A stretch of DNA of 64,000 bases from Haberlea rhodopensis (lineage: Eukaryota; Streptophyta; Magnoliopsida; Lamiales; Gesneriaceae). The notes below the pieces were generated by a model. The model was not told the DNA's origin and searched no databases. It was given only the letters and a program-made list of their open reading frames with translations. Shown piece after piece: positions 1 through 10,817 of the stretch. Positions within the stretch are counted from its first letter, which is position 1. Every line of letters begins with the position of its first letter. Location of the stretch: NCBI GenBank assembly GCA_907163345.1, contig CAJQUN010000494.1:248001-312000 (forward strand). The letters are read 5' to 3'. The translations under genes were made by a program, and so were the position numbers.

Positions 1-342
1 CTACCAATGAATCATTTTCTACCTATATATTGCAAAAATAGAAAGATTAAAGTATTTGTACAAATAAATGAAATTATGTTCACGCATTGCATGCCCTGTA
101 ACCAATTCTTCTATCTCATTCCTGGTGTGAACGATTTCTAATGCTAGTGTCATCTAACCACTTTGCAACTCCTTTCCAATGCTGATTTGTTTCTCACATG
201 CTCCTTCATATTTGCTATCAGTTGCTTGACAAAATAAATGACTAAGACTCAGTTTTGACCATATATATGACCAAATCGCAAAGACAGAAATATATAAGAT
301 GAGCATTGCAATTTTTGACAACTAAGTCTCCAATTCCATTGC
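1..342. other. Spacer, no gene seen
   Basis: AT-rich sequence 3' of the broken serine carboxypeptidase-like copy that starts at 343. No coding frame or repeat boundary is recognisable. Confidence 0.5.
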
Positions 343-1377
343 TTATCCATCACTTGGAGGAAGCATTCCCTCTAAGAAGGAAGAAAACAAGGCAAGTGCA
401 CGCTCAGGTTGGTAACTCTGTACAAAATGTTCATCTCCACGTAATTGTGTTGTTTTAAGTTTACAAAAATCCCTTTTAAGTTTATGACGGTTTGGTTTGT
501 AATTGTGTTGTTTTTAAGAATTAAATCAAATAACTAGGGCGCATAATGAGCGGCATAACTCTCCCCGGTTATGTAGAATCTCTGGTTTTATACTTGGGAA
601 ATCTTTTCAACCAGTTCACTAAAACTTAGTAGGAATCTGCTGCTGTTTTTTTCTCCTGTCATACAAGTGATGTATTCGAGTACGAGAATCCAACTCTAGC
701 AGGAGATTTCCAGGAATATAATATTTTCCACTGCATAAAATTTGTTCATGTCATACTGAAATATATAAAAAAAAAAACAAGAAATTTAAAATGGAAAATC
801 GAATACTTACAATTGTTCCAAACATTTTTGTTATGCCAAAGCTTTTCGATTTGGATGTAGTCGGAAATGTCCAAGTTCTCTCAATGATCCTGCTGCTGTT
901 GAAGAGCATCCAGTCCTGGATATTCAAGATGTTTCTACAAGTTTCTGGTGGAAAAAAAACATGGAATTTAAAATTTTGAACCTTTATATCAGTCAAATGT
1001 TCCATTAACCTCCATTTAACCACAACACTAAAGGCTTTGTAGACGAGCCTTCAGACTTGGTTAACCAATAAAACAGTGCACGCCCTGTAGTATGATCGAT
1101 TGTATTGTAATCCAAACACTGAGAAAAGTTCGTCGTCGATGGACCAGGCAACAACAGTATTCGATCTGCATCTCTTAGCCCTCCTGAGGTGCTATGTATA
1201 TCGGTGAATATTCAGTCGAAACATCTTCAATGTCGTGATTTTGTGATACTTTTGTCCTTCAAAACTTAACGAATGCTTCAAGAACAACTCGTTCTTGGCC
1301 GCCATAGCATTGCACTGAAGCCTACAGATACATAACATAAAGGATAACATAAAGGAAAACAAGAAAACCCCTTTCAT
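343..1377 (-). pseudogene. Serine carboxypeptidase-like (SCPL) pseudogene, copy 1
   Basis: Decayed copy of the SCPL gene at 28785-31479. Read on the minus strand, it starts at 1377 with a hydrophobic signal peptide (MKGVFLFSF). Exon 1 runs to the LVLWLNGG motif near 1010. A broken exon 2 (about 950-815) still shows GCSS and the equivalent of the NKYAWN motif, but has an internal TAG/TAA. Exon 3 (about 730-460) retains GESYA but reads AHYA where the family has GHYV. It contains several frameshifts and stops. Exons 4 to 7, including the catalytic Asp, are missing. Exon 3 runs straight into the last exon (about 435-343), which has H-F-V and the YQPERALALF motif and ends with TAA. It cannot encode an active enzyme. 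Its signal peptide (MKGVF) resembles that of copy 2 (MKGGF), so the copies look like products of tandem duplication. Confidence 0.85.
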
Positions 1378-1420
1378 ATTTGCTATGAAACCTACACAAC
1401 AGAAGTCTTGTTTCATTTGT

Positions 1421-1826
1421 ATGTATGTTTCTTAGACATTTATTAAACAAGAATATCATTGTTTCTTATTGTTGGACTTGCCTATGATTAGTATAGTCAA
1501 TGTATTAGAACATCTGGAGATGACGCATGCATGTCGCCCTCCCTGAATAAGTTAGTACAATGTAATAAGCCTCAAAGGCTAGCTACAATAATCCGAGTCT
1601 AAAATGGTTGTAGGAATGAATAGTACTACATCTTGTTTTGGGTATTGGCCAATCAATCCTGATTTTGGGGTGGGCCCTCGTGCCCCATGCTTTGTTTATG
1701 ATTATCATTATGATTATCATCTGTGTTCCTTCTAGGGTTCTCAGTCGCCACCGCTCTCGTTTCTTTCATCTTTCTGCAAGAGCAAAACACTACCCAATTT
1801 GCTTCTTATCATTCACGATTGATTTC
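1421..1826. other. Spacer between SCPL pseudogene and element A
   Basis: About 400 bp upstream of the SCPL pseudogene. No supported coding sequence. It ends at the CTTTC target-site duplication of element A. Confidence 0.5.
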
Positions 1827-1831
1827 CTTTC

Positions 1832-2434
1832 TGTTGCGCCTTAAAATGCTACAACTCTCATTCTTCTATTTTAAATAAAATTATCGATTTTAGTTTTGAT
1901 GATTACAAAACCTATGCATTTTGTACTAATGATTTTTATTGAGTATGCAGCATAAGTTATCATCAATTTTGAAGATTGTCGAAGTTTCGTAATGCCAAAG
2001 AAAAAATGTCTTTTGGAAGACACGGATCGCCCCAGGCGATGAGTGCCATCGCCCCAGGCGATGGGTGCCAGGCGAGGATCGCCACGCCCATCGACAGAGG
2101 CGATGGCCAGGCGAGCATGCGAGGAAGATCGCTCCAGGCGATGATGACCATCGCCTGAGGCGATGGCAACCATTTGGCACTTCGCCCCGCACATCGACTG
2201 ACGCGATGCCGAGGACCGCGCGCATGGACGGAACGCCTGAGGCGATGTCTGGAACGTCTGAGGCGATTGATCGATCGTTTGAGGCGATGGGTACTTCGCC
2301 TGAGGCGATGCAAGATTTGAAGGAGCTGAGGCTACGGCCTTGATTTTGGCATTGGATCGCCTGAGGCGATCGTCCCATCACCTGAGGCGATCTGAGGATT
2401 TCTTGACCGTTGGAACGTGGCGATAGGTGATCGC
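1832..2434 (+). repeat. Element A 5' LTR, truncated
   Basis: Matches the first 600 bp of the LTR at 5084-6349 and then stops inside the shared sequence GATAGGTGATCGC. It contains about a dozen copies of a short near-palindrome of the form TCGCC-nnn-GGCGA. This makes it unusually rich in CpG for this window and gives long accidental reading frames on both strands. Confidence 0.9.
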
Positions 2435-2436
2435 CT

Positions 2437-2613
2437 TCTCGGACTAAGCATATCGATATAAGGCACCATTTCATTCGTGACCATATCGAACAAAATGATG
2501 TTGAATTATTTTATGTTAATACCAAGGATCAAATTGTCGATATTTTTACAAAACCACTAGATGAAAACACTTTTATTTTTCTTCGTGGTGAATTGGGTAT
2601 GATTGAACTTTGA
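2437..2613 (+). pseudogene. Element A pol remnant: end of copia RNase H
   Basis: Open frame of 58 codons ending in TGA at 2611-2613. It begins SRTKHIDIRHHFIRDH and contains VDIFTKPL, the standard end of the Ty1/copia RNase H domain. The 5' side is cut at the deletion junction with the 5' LTR. A polypurine tract (TAGGGGGAG, 2649-2657) follows 35 bp later. Confidence 0.9.
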
Positions 2614-3246
2614 GCATGTTTGCATACCTTAAGAAATGATATCATATTTAGGGGGAGCTACTCTACTTCATCATTTGCATAGAGCAATTGTAAAATTCAT
2701 TTACATAAATTAATTATGTTTAATGAATTTTGTAGCTCAACATTTAATTTCAAAAGTGCATATTGAAATCACCTTTAAAAATCACAAATTGTGAATTATT
2801 GTGTTTTTGAGATTATGTGATTTATTTTTGTTGTTAGATGATATAATGTTAGATAGATTTATCAAAAATAAATTTTTGGTCCAAAAATTGACTCAAAATA
2901 TGTCCAAACCATCGCCTCAGCATTCTGTGCGCAGCGCCTCGTCCGTGGCTCGCATCGCCTCAAACGATGGCAAGCATCGCCTCGGGCGTTCTCGATCGCC
3001 TCAGGCGATCTCGGTTTTTAAAGACTGAAGGCTACGACTTTTGCTCATTTTTTCTGCAACATTTCGTGTTTTTCACCCATAATTCGAGCTTTCTTCATAA
3101 TTGTTATAATCGATCAATCCTAAGCCTTTCCAAACCATCAATTTCACCTTCAAAACACCAATTCTTCCAATTGGATTTTTGCAACCCTAACCCCATTTCT
3201 CAAAAAAATCAAAAATTTACCTCAATTCTCTCAAATTTCTTGCAAA
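2614..3246 (+). other. Element A untranslated spacer before third ORF
   Basis: Contains a polypurine tract at 2649-2657. A second block of the LTR-type TCGCC/GGCGA motif lies at about 2909-3020, immediately upstream of the third ORF. No other coding frame is supported. Confidence 0.6.
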
Positions 3247-4612
3247 ATGTCTCGAAGCAACCGAGAAGAAGGAGAATCAAGCCGAAGGAGACGCTCTAAT
3301 CGATCCTCTAGGAATTATACGGGTCCTTCTCTTGATGGTAAGCCAATTCCGAAAAATTATCTTACTCGCAAATTAATTCCGGGTTATGTCTTTGAATTCG
3401 ATTTCGTTAGAACTTCCCAGCTCCCTATTCTTGATTGGATTCAATTCCAACAATGGGAAATTTTTTCAAACCTCCTAGAAAGAACGATTTTTTGTATCCA
3501 TCCATGATTTATTCTTTCTATGCCAATCTTGAATTGTTTGAGGGTGATGGTGAATTAACTATCAAAACCATCGTTTGCAATCGCCCAATTGAATTCAATA
3601 GTACTGAATTAGGACACATTCTTCGCATTCCTTCGGAGGGTCCAGCTAAATTTGCTCTAGCTACTTGGCCCAATGATGGGGTATGTGATCCTGCCCAAGC
3701 CTTGTATCTCATATTTGGCGGAACTCCCCAATGTCCAAACCAATCTTTTCTTGTGAATTCTATTCCTACGAACTACCAAATCCTTCACAAGATAGTGATC
3801 ACCTCGATGATCTCTCGGGATGGTGATCGTCTTAGGTTGAAATTCTCTGATGTATACTTGATGTAATACATCATTACCATGACCCCCTTAAACCTACCAA
3901 GATTCATTGTCCAAATCTTTAGGAACACCGCCCATAATCCTAAAAAGGTTATTCTCCCATTCGGCCGTGTCTTAACAAAGATTTTTCTTCATTTCAACCT
4001 TCCTTTCGATGACAATGAGAAACTCCCTATCAAGTCCAAGGACACCTTCAATCTTAGGTGTTTTCTGTTTAACAAAATTTCTTGGAATCCTTTCACTTCC
4101 TGTTGGGTTAATGATCCGGGGAATTTACTTTCTGCCTTCAATCCTAAAGATCACCCTCATTATCCATTGATAGGATGACTAGTGCCCAAAGGCTTCATTT
4201 TCCTTTCTTGATTGAACCAAATCACGATGAGCCACCCATTCAGCATCAATCTCCCTCTACCTTTGATGACATGATGAATATTGGGGCGGATATTCCAGCT
4301 CCTGACAGTCATCAACCTTCTTCTTCTTTTGAATTCAATCAAGACGCCTTTGCTTTCTTTACTTCTCAATTCCAAAGCCTTCGTGAGGATATGAACTCTC
4401 AATTTCAATCCTTGAGAGTCGACATCAATTCTCAATTCCATTCACTTCGAGATGATGTTGCGTCTCTTCGGGCTTACCAAGACTCCTCGAGAGAAGATTT
4501 GTCGTATTTACGACATGAAGTGGACACTCTTCATTCTCAGTTTTCCAGTGCTCACATGGACGAGGATACTACTCACGGGAATGATGGTGATGGTGATGGT
4601 GGCATGGATTGA
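3247..4612 (+). pseudogene. Element A third (env-like) ORF, broken
   Basis: Extra ORF between pol and the 3' LTR, in the place where Sirevirus elements carry their env-like gene. The start at 3247 reads MSRSNREEGESSRRRR, a basic and serine-rich N-terminus. The frame shifts near 3435-3460 into a segment of about 140 residues that stops at 3864-3866, then resumes at 3879 and again at 4175. The final part (4175-4612) has heptad-like repeats around FQSLR (about residues 65-100), typical of a coiled coil, and ends in an Asp/Gly-rich tail. No signal peptide or convincing membrane segment was seen, so an envelope role is not supported. The function of these ORFs is unknown. Confidence 0.65.
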
Positions 4613-4843
4613 GTTGTCTTTGTTTTAGTGTTTTTTTTAGATTTTATCCTTTTGTAATTATTTGTAAGGATTAAATGGTTTAATTGATGTTAGAATTAGT
4701 TTATTGTGTATGTTGATGGATTTTAAGTTGTTGATTGGATTTTGAGTTGATTGTTATTACTTGGATGGATTTATGGTTTATTCATTTTTTAAAGGAAACT
4801 ATGTCCAATTTTTCTTAAAACTCCTTTACCTTTTTTATTCTCA

Positions 4844-5083
4844 CAAAAGGGGGGAGAATGTTTATGTAAACTTGTTGTAAACTTGATTGTTGAAGTGCTA
4901 TTTGCAACCTAATTGTTTTTACAACTCGTGACACTTTTGTAAAGGTGATAAAAATGCACATTGAAACATTGTTTATCATTGCATTCATTAAGGGGGAGTT
5001 TAAACTCTCTATGCATTGCATTGTTATAAGTTTTATTTTCTTTCAAGTTTACCGGGTTTTGTGATCATCAAAAAGGGGGAGAT
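4844..5083 (+). promoter_or_regulatory. Polypurine tracts of element A
   Basis: Three purine runs precede the 3' LTR: AAAAGGGGGGAGAA (4846-4859), AAGGGGGAG (4990-4998) and AAAAAGGGGGAGA (5070-5082). The last abuts the LTR start and is the expected plus-strand primer. Multiplied polypurine tracts have been described for Sireviruses. Confidence 0.75.
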
Positions 5084-6349
5084 TGTTGCGCCTTAAAACG
5101 CTACAACTCTCATTCTTCTATTTTAAATAAAATTATCGATTTTAGTTTTGATGATTACAAAACCTATGCATTTTGTACTAATGATTTTTATTGAGTATGC
5201 AGCATAAGTTATCATCAATTTTGAAGATTGTCGAAGTTTCGTAATGCCAAAGAAAAATTGTCTTTTGGAAGACACGGATCGCCCCAGGCGATGAGTGACA
5301 TCGCCCCAGGCGATGGGTGCCAGGCGAGGATCGCCACGCTCATCGACAGAGGCGATGGCCAGGCGAGCATGCGAGGAAGATCGCTCCAGGCGATGATGAC
5401 CATCGCCTGAGGCGATGGCAACCATTTGGCACTTCGCCCCGCACATCGTCTGACGCGATGCCAAGGACCGCGCGCATGGACGGAACGCCTGAGGCGATGT
5501 CTGGAACGCCTGAGGTGATTGATCGATCGTTTGAGGCGATGGCTACTTCGCCTGAGGCGATGCAAGATTTGAAGGAGCTGAGGCTACGGCCTTGATTTTG
5601 GCATTGGATCGCCTGAGGCGATCGTCCCATCGCCTGAGGCGATCTGAGGATTTCTTGACCGTTGGAACGCGGCGATAGGTGATCGCTTGAGGCGATGTCC
5701 GAGGCGATCGAGGCGTGATTCAAGCCTTATGTGTAGCAACGGCTAGTAGGAGCCTTGGAGGCCTTCTACACTATAAATATGGGTGTTTTGGATCATTTTG
5801 AAGCCAAGAAACAAGAGTATAAACTACAAGAAAGTTGTGTGCAATCAAAATCATTCTAGCATTGCAAACTTCATACATTTATATTGTATTGGAGTTTGTA
5901 ATTTACTTCTTGTGTGTGATCTTTTGATTCTTCTTGTTGGTACACCGTGAAGGTGTGATTTGATTATTGTAAAGGTTCTCCAACACCGACGCAAGTTGGA
6001 AAATTGTATAAGTCGCCAATAAGTGAAGTTGGTGCAAGATTGTGGCTATCCTTGGAGCCCTTAAGGCCAAGAAGAAGTTGTTCTAGTGGATCCTCGGTTG
6101 GACGTTTTCTAGCCGGGAAGAGGAGACGTAGGCGATTCATCGCCGAACTTCTATAACAAATTCTCATCTTCTTTATTGCTTTATTTATATTACGCTTTTA
6201 CATTTTTTATTATATTGTTTATTGTTCGATTGACAACTAGTCTTCCGCAGCGCAAACTCAATTTTTGCAAATTCATTTTAAAAGGCTGAAGTAGCCAAGG
6301 AGCCTCATTCACCCCCCCCCCCCCCCCCCCCCCCCCTTACGTTCCAACA
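5084..6349 (+). repeat. Element A 3' LTR, complete
   Basis: 1266-bp LTR starting TGTTGCGCC and ending CCAACA. The U3 part carries the TCGCC/GGCGA near-palindrome array (about 5280-5715). A TATA box (TATAAATA, 5772-5779) follows, then R/U5 and a long run of C (6312-6336) shortly before the end. LTRs of elements A and B both have a C run after TTCATTCAC near the end. Confidence 0.9.
5772..5779 (+). promoter_or_regulatory. TATA box of element A LTR
   Basis: TATAAATA placed just downstream of the palindrome array, the expected position for the retrotransposon promoter at the U3/R border. Confidence 0.6.
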
Positions 6350-6354
6350 CTTTC

Positions 6355-9300
6355 CCTCCCCCATTTCATCGATAATCAAAAACCCCAGCCTCACGCCGAC
6401 CCTCTCTTCAACGCCGTGAACCCCAGTAAAAATCTTTGATTTCCCGCCTCGGATAAGTGAGAAAACATGATGTGTCCACAATTTGGCAATGTATCAACTA
6501 CACTGATCTTAATCCATTCTCTTCACAATTTCTTGAGGTCTAATTATAACTTCAGAAAAGTGGTGGAAAACAATGAAAGATCATGGCATCTCGCAGAATT
6601 TCACCCTTCCTCTCTGGTCCTCTTCAAAGTTTTCTCGGTAATTTTCACCTTCATTGAGTGCATTGTGGGTTTTTTTTGGATGTTCTTGGTTCTGAAGAAT
6701 TTTGATGATGCGTTGTTGGGTTTTTATCTAAGTTGTAATAATTTTATTTTATATTGCCTTTTTCTTGGTCCTTTCTGGTTTAGTTGCTGTTTTTTATGTT
6801 TGCGAATTGTAAAATATAAAATATATTGTAAGAATTTGGTTCAGTTTCTTATTTAGAGATGAGTTGGTACACAATTTCTTTTCATCAGTTTATAGTGAAA
6901 TTTAAAAAATATAAATTTGATGTTTACTTTTCTTTGTTTCATTAGTTATGGTATGTTAGATCACATTTTGTTTAAATGTTGTTCTACTAAATGGAAATGA
7001 TGACGATTTTGGAAATGTCACAAGATTACTTTTCTTTGTTTTGTTAGTTATGGTGTGTTAGATCACATGTTGTTTAAAACGTTCTTCTACTAAATGGAAA
7101 TGATGATGATTTAGGAAATGTCAGATATAATCTTGTGATTCACTGATTTATTTAAAAAACATGGAAGAAATCGACCAGCTCAAGACCTAGGACAATGACA
7201 AGCCGTATGAGCAAGCTCTTAAATATGAAAGAAATCGCTCAGTTTTGAAGACTGGAGAGCCAAACACCATTGACTGCTTTATATGTTGCCAAATTGTTCC
7301 AAGAGGTAATTTTGGCAGTAGATTTGCTCTACCTAAAAAAAAAAATTAGAATTCTTCCAGCGTTTTAAGTTATCATCAAAACTTTATTAGCCTTCTTGTT
7401 ATATATTGAGGCTTCTGCTGAGTAGGCGACAACAATGAAGATATCCAAAAGAGGAAGAGTAATTAAGACCAAGAAAATCTACTAGATACTCACCATCATC
7501 CACTGAAATGATGTATGAAAACTAGATTGTTGTCCATATTTCTTCCAAGCTATTAAGCACATTTAAATAACATAAGATACATTGTTTTGAATAACTTTGT
7601 TTTGGAACAAAACTTTACACCTTTGTATGCCCTTAAGTATGTGTGTGCATTATCCTTTCTTCTGGCAAAAAATACTCTTTTTTTCTCGAATTTCTTTTTT
7701 TGCTTATGCTTGAAAATATATTGAAAATATTTACATGAATTTAAATATTTGTTGTTAGAGGAAATAATATCTGGTTTGACTTTCTCCGACTCTGGTTTTG
7801 CAACATAAATAGCTGTTTTCATAGAATATAAGTGCGTATTTCGAATTTGGTTTTTTTTATGTTTCGATGATCAACTTTTTTAAATCTTTTGTTGTTGGGC
7901 TTTAATGTATGCTTGTTTTTCCGTGCTTGTCTATGGTACTCTTTGGGATATATGCAAGTTCTCGTCTATGTTTGTTTCTTTCGTATTCGTCTGACAATCT
8001 TTCTGGTTTATGTAACTACTTCATGTTCAGCTACATTCACTCCAAGAACATTGGTCGCAATGTTACTTTTTTCAAAAAAACTCATTGTTTAGAGCAACTA
8101 CTTAACTTCAAATGATGAATTTTATTGAGAAAGTTTTGAAACTACCAAAAAATTGAACAACATTCTCGTACTTGTCACCGCCATACTAAAAGTGTAAGAT
8201 TTGTCCCTTAATATACATCAAGTTTCCCTTCTTGGTTCAGGCCTGCCATTGTTAATTTGAAGAGTTACTTTTGCACAGACATATAGTGCTTCCGAAGGTA
8301 CTGTTAAGGACATTCAGAAACCATAGACAGAAGATCAAAGAGTGACAATAAACAAGTGAACAAGAATGCAAATGGCAGGCCTGCCGGTTATTGTCCAGTT
8401 CTTACCTGTTTCAATACTTTCATTACCAAAATTAATCCAAAATCTTGAAATCGTCACCCAACAGATCACCCCAGAACACATAAGTCATTATCCTCTTTAT
8501 ACCATGAAGCAATCAATGCATCGGCCAGAGTGTTTGCTAGTGCGCATCCACAGGTAGCGGCCTGCCGGCTCGTCATGAATAAATAAATATAATGAGGGAT
8601 TGTCTTTTTTGTTAAACATATCAGACTAACAAATAAAAATAATAATAATTTTATCGTGAAGTAGTTAAAAGTTTAAATGAATATGACAATAGGATATTTA
8701 AAACGGTAATATAATTGGTGTTTATCTGAAATCAATGCATGAGATCGTTAAGACTTTTTGACAGGAATATTTGTTATCCCTATGCCTTAATCCATCAGAT
8801 GAATCTTGATTAAAATCTTAGAACTCAAGTCATTTAAGCCTGTGTTGTGAAATTTCTCCATTTCGTTTCCCTTGATAAGCATCCTGTTCATTGAGGCATT
8901 GCTCATAGATGATGCCCCCGAAAAACAAGCTTCTTACTTAATCTTTCATCGTCGGCTCACACGATTAATTTGGTGATCTGCTGTCCATACAAGGGGACAC
9001 CAGAGATGTGAGGAAAAGTTTGAAATCCTAACTGAATAATAGACCTGTATATTCTTGAACTTCAAAGAGGTACACAATCCAAGAACACATATTTGTTAAC
9101 TAGTTTATTTGGCACCACGCAAGGCGCGATGCAAGTAGATCACGGTTCCAGTAGACTTGTAATCTTGTATACGTAAAAGAATACAAAAGCACGGGATCAT
9201 TTTTGGTTCTCTTCCTTCATCTTTAGGCCATCAGTTTCAAGGTTTTAAATTTTTTTCATGCATAGCCCATATAACTCAATGTCACATAACAGTACATAGT

Positions 9301-9576
9301 GATTTCACCACACTGAAAAATGATGATGCTATGATAATATAAAAGTTTGATCCAAAAGCAATATTTGTTTTACACTCATAGATATTCGATTTAAACTTAC
9401 TTCCAAGTTTCACGGGTATAACTACATATCCAACTTTAAGTGAATGTATTTTACTATACATATAGATGAAAAGCTAACAACTTCCGTTTTTTATTACATG
9501 GATGTGGCAACAGTTCCAATCATGAACAAATAAATATTAACACTTATAAATAAGAAAAAGGGAAAACCAAACAATT
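6355..9576. other. Intergenic stretch, no supported gene
   Basis: 3.2 kb of AT-rich sequence between elements A and B. Two imperfect copies of an 80-90 bp segment lie at about 6925-7010 and 7027-7115. A short coding-looking stretch (about 7160-7320) reads like a degraded exon but has an in-frame stop and no recognisable family. The ORFs at 6467, 7553, 7889 and 8366 look like chance frames. Confidence 0.5.
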
Positions 9577-9581
9577 CTTTT

Positions 9582-10769
9582 TGTTAGTCCCGGATCTTAT
9601 CAATGAGATTTTAAAGATGACAAAACATATCAGACCGGATCGAGAGAAATCAGACTGACCAGAACGATCGCCCAAAACAGATCAAGCTGATAAGATGACA
9701 AAGCATATCAGACCGGATCGAGGGTAATCAGGCTGACCAGATCGATCGCTCAACAAAAGTACAAGCTGATAAGACACATTACTTATCAGACCGGATCGAT
9801 GAATATCAGACTGACTAAACCGAAGCTTCAGATCGATCTTTATCTTTATCAGATCAGAGCAGCTTAGGATATATACAAAATGGCTCCTCAGTCCGAATCA
9901 TTAACGGCTATTTATTGTAGCATTTAATGTTGTAATTAATGCTACAAAGGACCAAAGACTGAAGATTGCCATAATAGGTAAGAAGACAAAGAGTAGCTTA
10001 CCTGACAGTCGCCGAAAGTATGAACCAGAACGGCAATTATCCTGAAGAAGAAGACTGAAGCCTACTCAGAGTTTAAGAAGAGTCAACGTTGCACATTAAA
10101 GGAAATAATGTCGTTGGTACCTTCAACTATAAAAGGATGCAACAAAAAGGAGCTTACCGACTTGAGCTACTGACTCTCGCTGATAAATTGAAAAACGCAC
10201 AAGAAAGCAAAAACAGCACAAGCTTACAAGTTCAGAAGCTCTCGAGCTGAAATCATTCTCAAGCACGTTTACTTTGTAACATTTGATCATTTAGGATCAC
10301 TGTGCTCATCTTGTGTTTTCTGTGTTGAAAATAGAAGTGAGAAACATATTGTAACTGTCAGACAGAGTGTGTCTGAGCAGATTGAGTGACTAGGAGTTTC
10401 AGATTGGTAGTGAGGTAAATCCAGTCTGAATCGGGTTTGTACAACAGGATTGTATAAATCAAAGTCTTCTAGTATAAACCTTCCTTAATTGGAAGAAGGG
10501 GAGACGTAGAAGGATTACACCACCTTCGAACTTCCAGAAACATATCCTGTGTATCTTATTTATGCACTCGTTCTTTCTCACTAGCCATCGAGCCGTTCTT
10601 ACATACAAGAACAGACCGTTCCGCACTTATATTTTCAGTGGTCTGTTTTGTACAAGAATTGATTAAGAAACAGATTTCTTTCACTAATCCGAAAGAAATC
10701 ACGAAGGATTATTTTTTAGAAGGAGTGTTCATTCACCCCCCCTCTAAACACTCCGGACCGATCCTAACA
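9582..10769 (+). repeat. Element B 5' LTR
   Basis: Starts TGTTAGTCCCGG and ends GATCCTAACA. The first 220 bp hold three tandem units of about 60-90 bp, each containing TATCAGACCGGATCGA and an AAGCTGATAAGA-like segment. A TATA box (TATAAAA, 10128-10134) lies in the middle. The end has the C run shared with element A. Confidence 0.93.
10128..10134 (+). promoter_or_regulatory. TATA box of element B LTR
   Basis: TATAAAA about 545 bp into the LTR, matching the position of the 3' LTR copy near 19558. It probably drives the genomic transcript. Confidence 0.55.
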
Positions 10770-10770
10770 A

Positions 10771-10783
10771 GTGGTATCAGAGC
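10771..10783 (+). promoter_or_regulatory. Primer-binding site (tRNA-iMet) of element B
   Basis: TGGTATCAGAGCC, complementary to the 3' end of plant initiator tRNA-Met, begins two bases after the 5' LTR end. Confidence 0.9.
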
Positions 10784-10817
10784 CAGGTTATCTTAATCAG
10801 CAAAATCACTCGAGCTG

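Larger units (their letters stand above)
1832..6349 (+). mobile_element. Element A: deleted Sirevirus-like Ty1/copia retrotransposon
   Basis: LTR element with TG...CA ends and a CTTTC duplication on both sides (1827-1831 and 6350-6354). The 3' LTR is complete (5084-6349). The 5' LTR is cut at about 2434 and fused directly to the end of the RNase H domain, so the rest of the 5' LTR, the primer-binding site, gag, protease, integrase and reverse transcriptase are all gone. What remains is the RNase H tail, a third ORF like those of Sireviruses (3247-4612) and several polypurine tracts. About 11 differences over the roughly 600 bp shared by the two LTRs (counted by eye) point to a fairly recent insertion. 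The element is non-autonomous as it stands. Confidence 0.9.

Noticed and set aside
1871..2474. Overlapping ORFs on both strands, repeated at 5123-5723
   Set aside because: They are products of the GC-rich palindrome array in the element A LTR. The same frames occur in both LTR copies and have no protein family features.
6467..6856. 129-codon plus-strand ORF with hydrophobic segments
   Set aside because: It lies in AT-rich DNA, its hydrophobicity comes from T-rich codons, and there is no recognisable family or splice structure.
10771..10783. tRNA-like sequence next to LTRs (also at 21333 and 41075)
   Set aside because: Only the 3' tail complement of initiator tRNA-Met is present. These are primer-binding sites, not tRNA genes.
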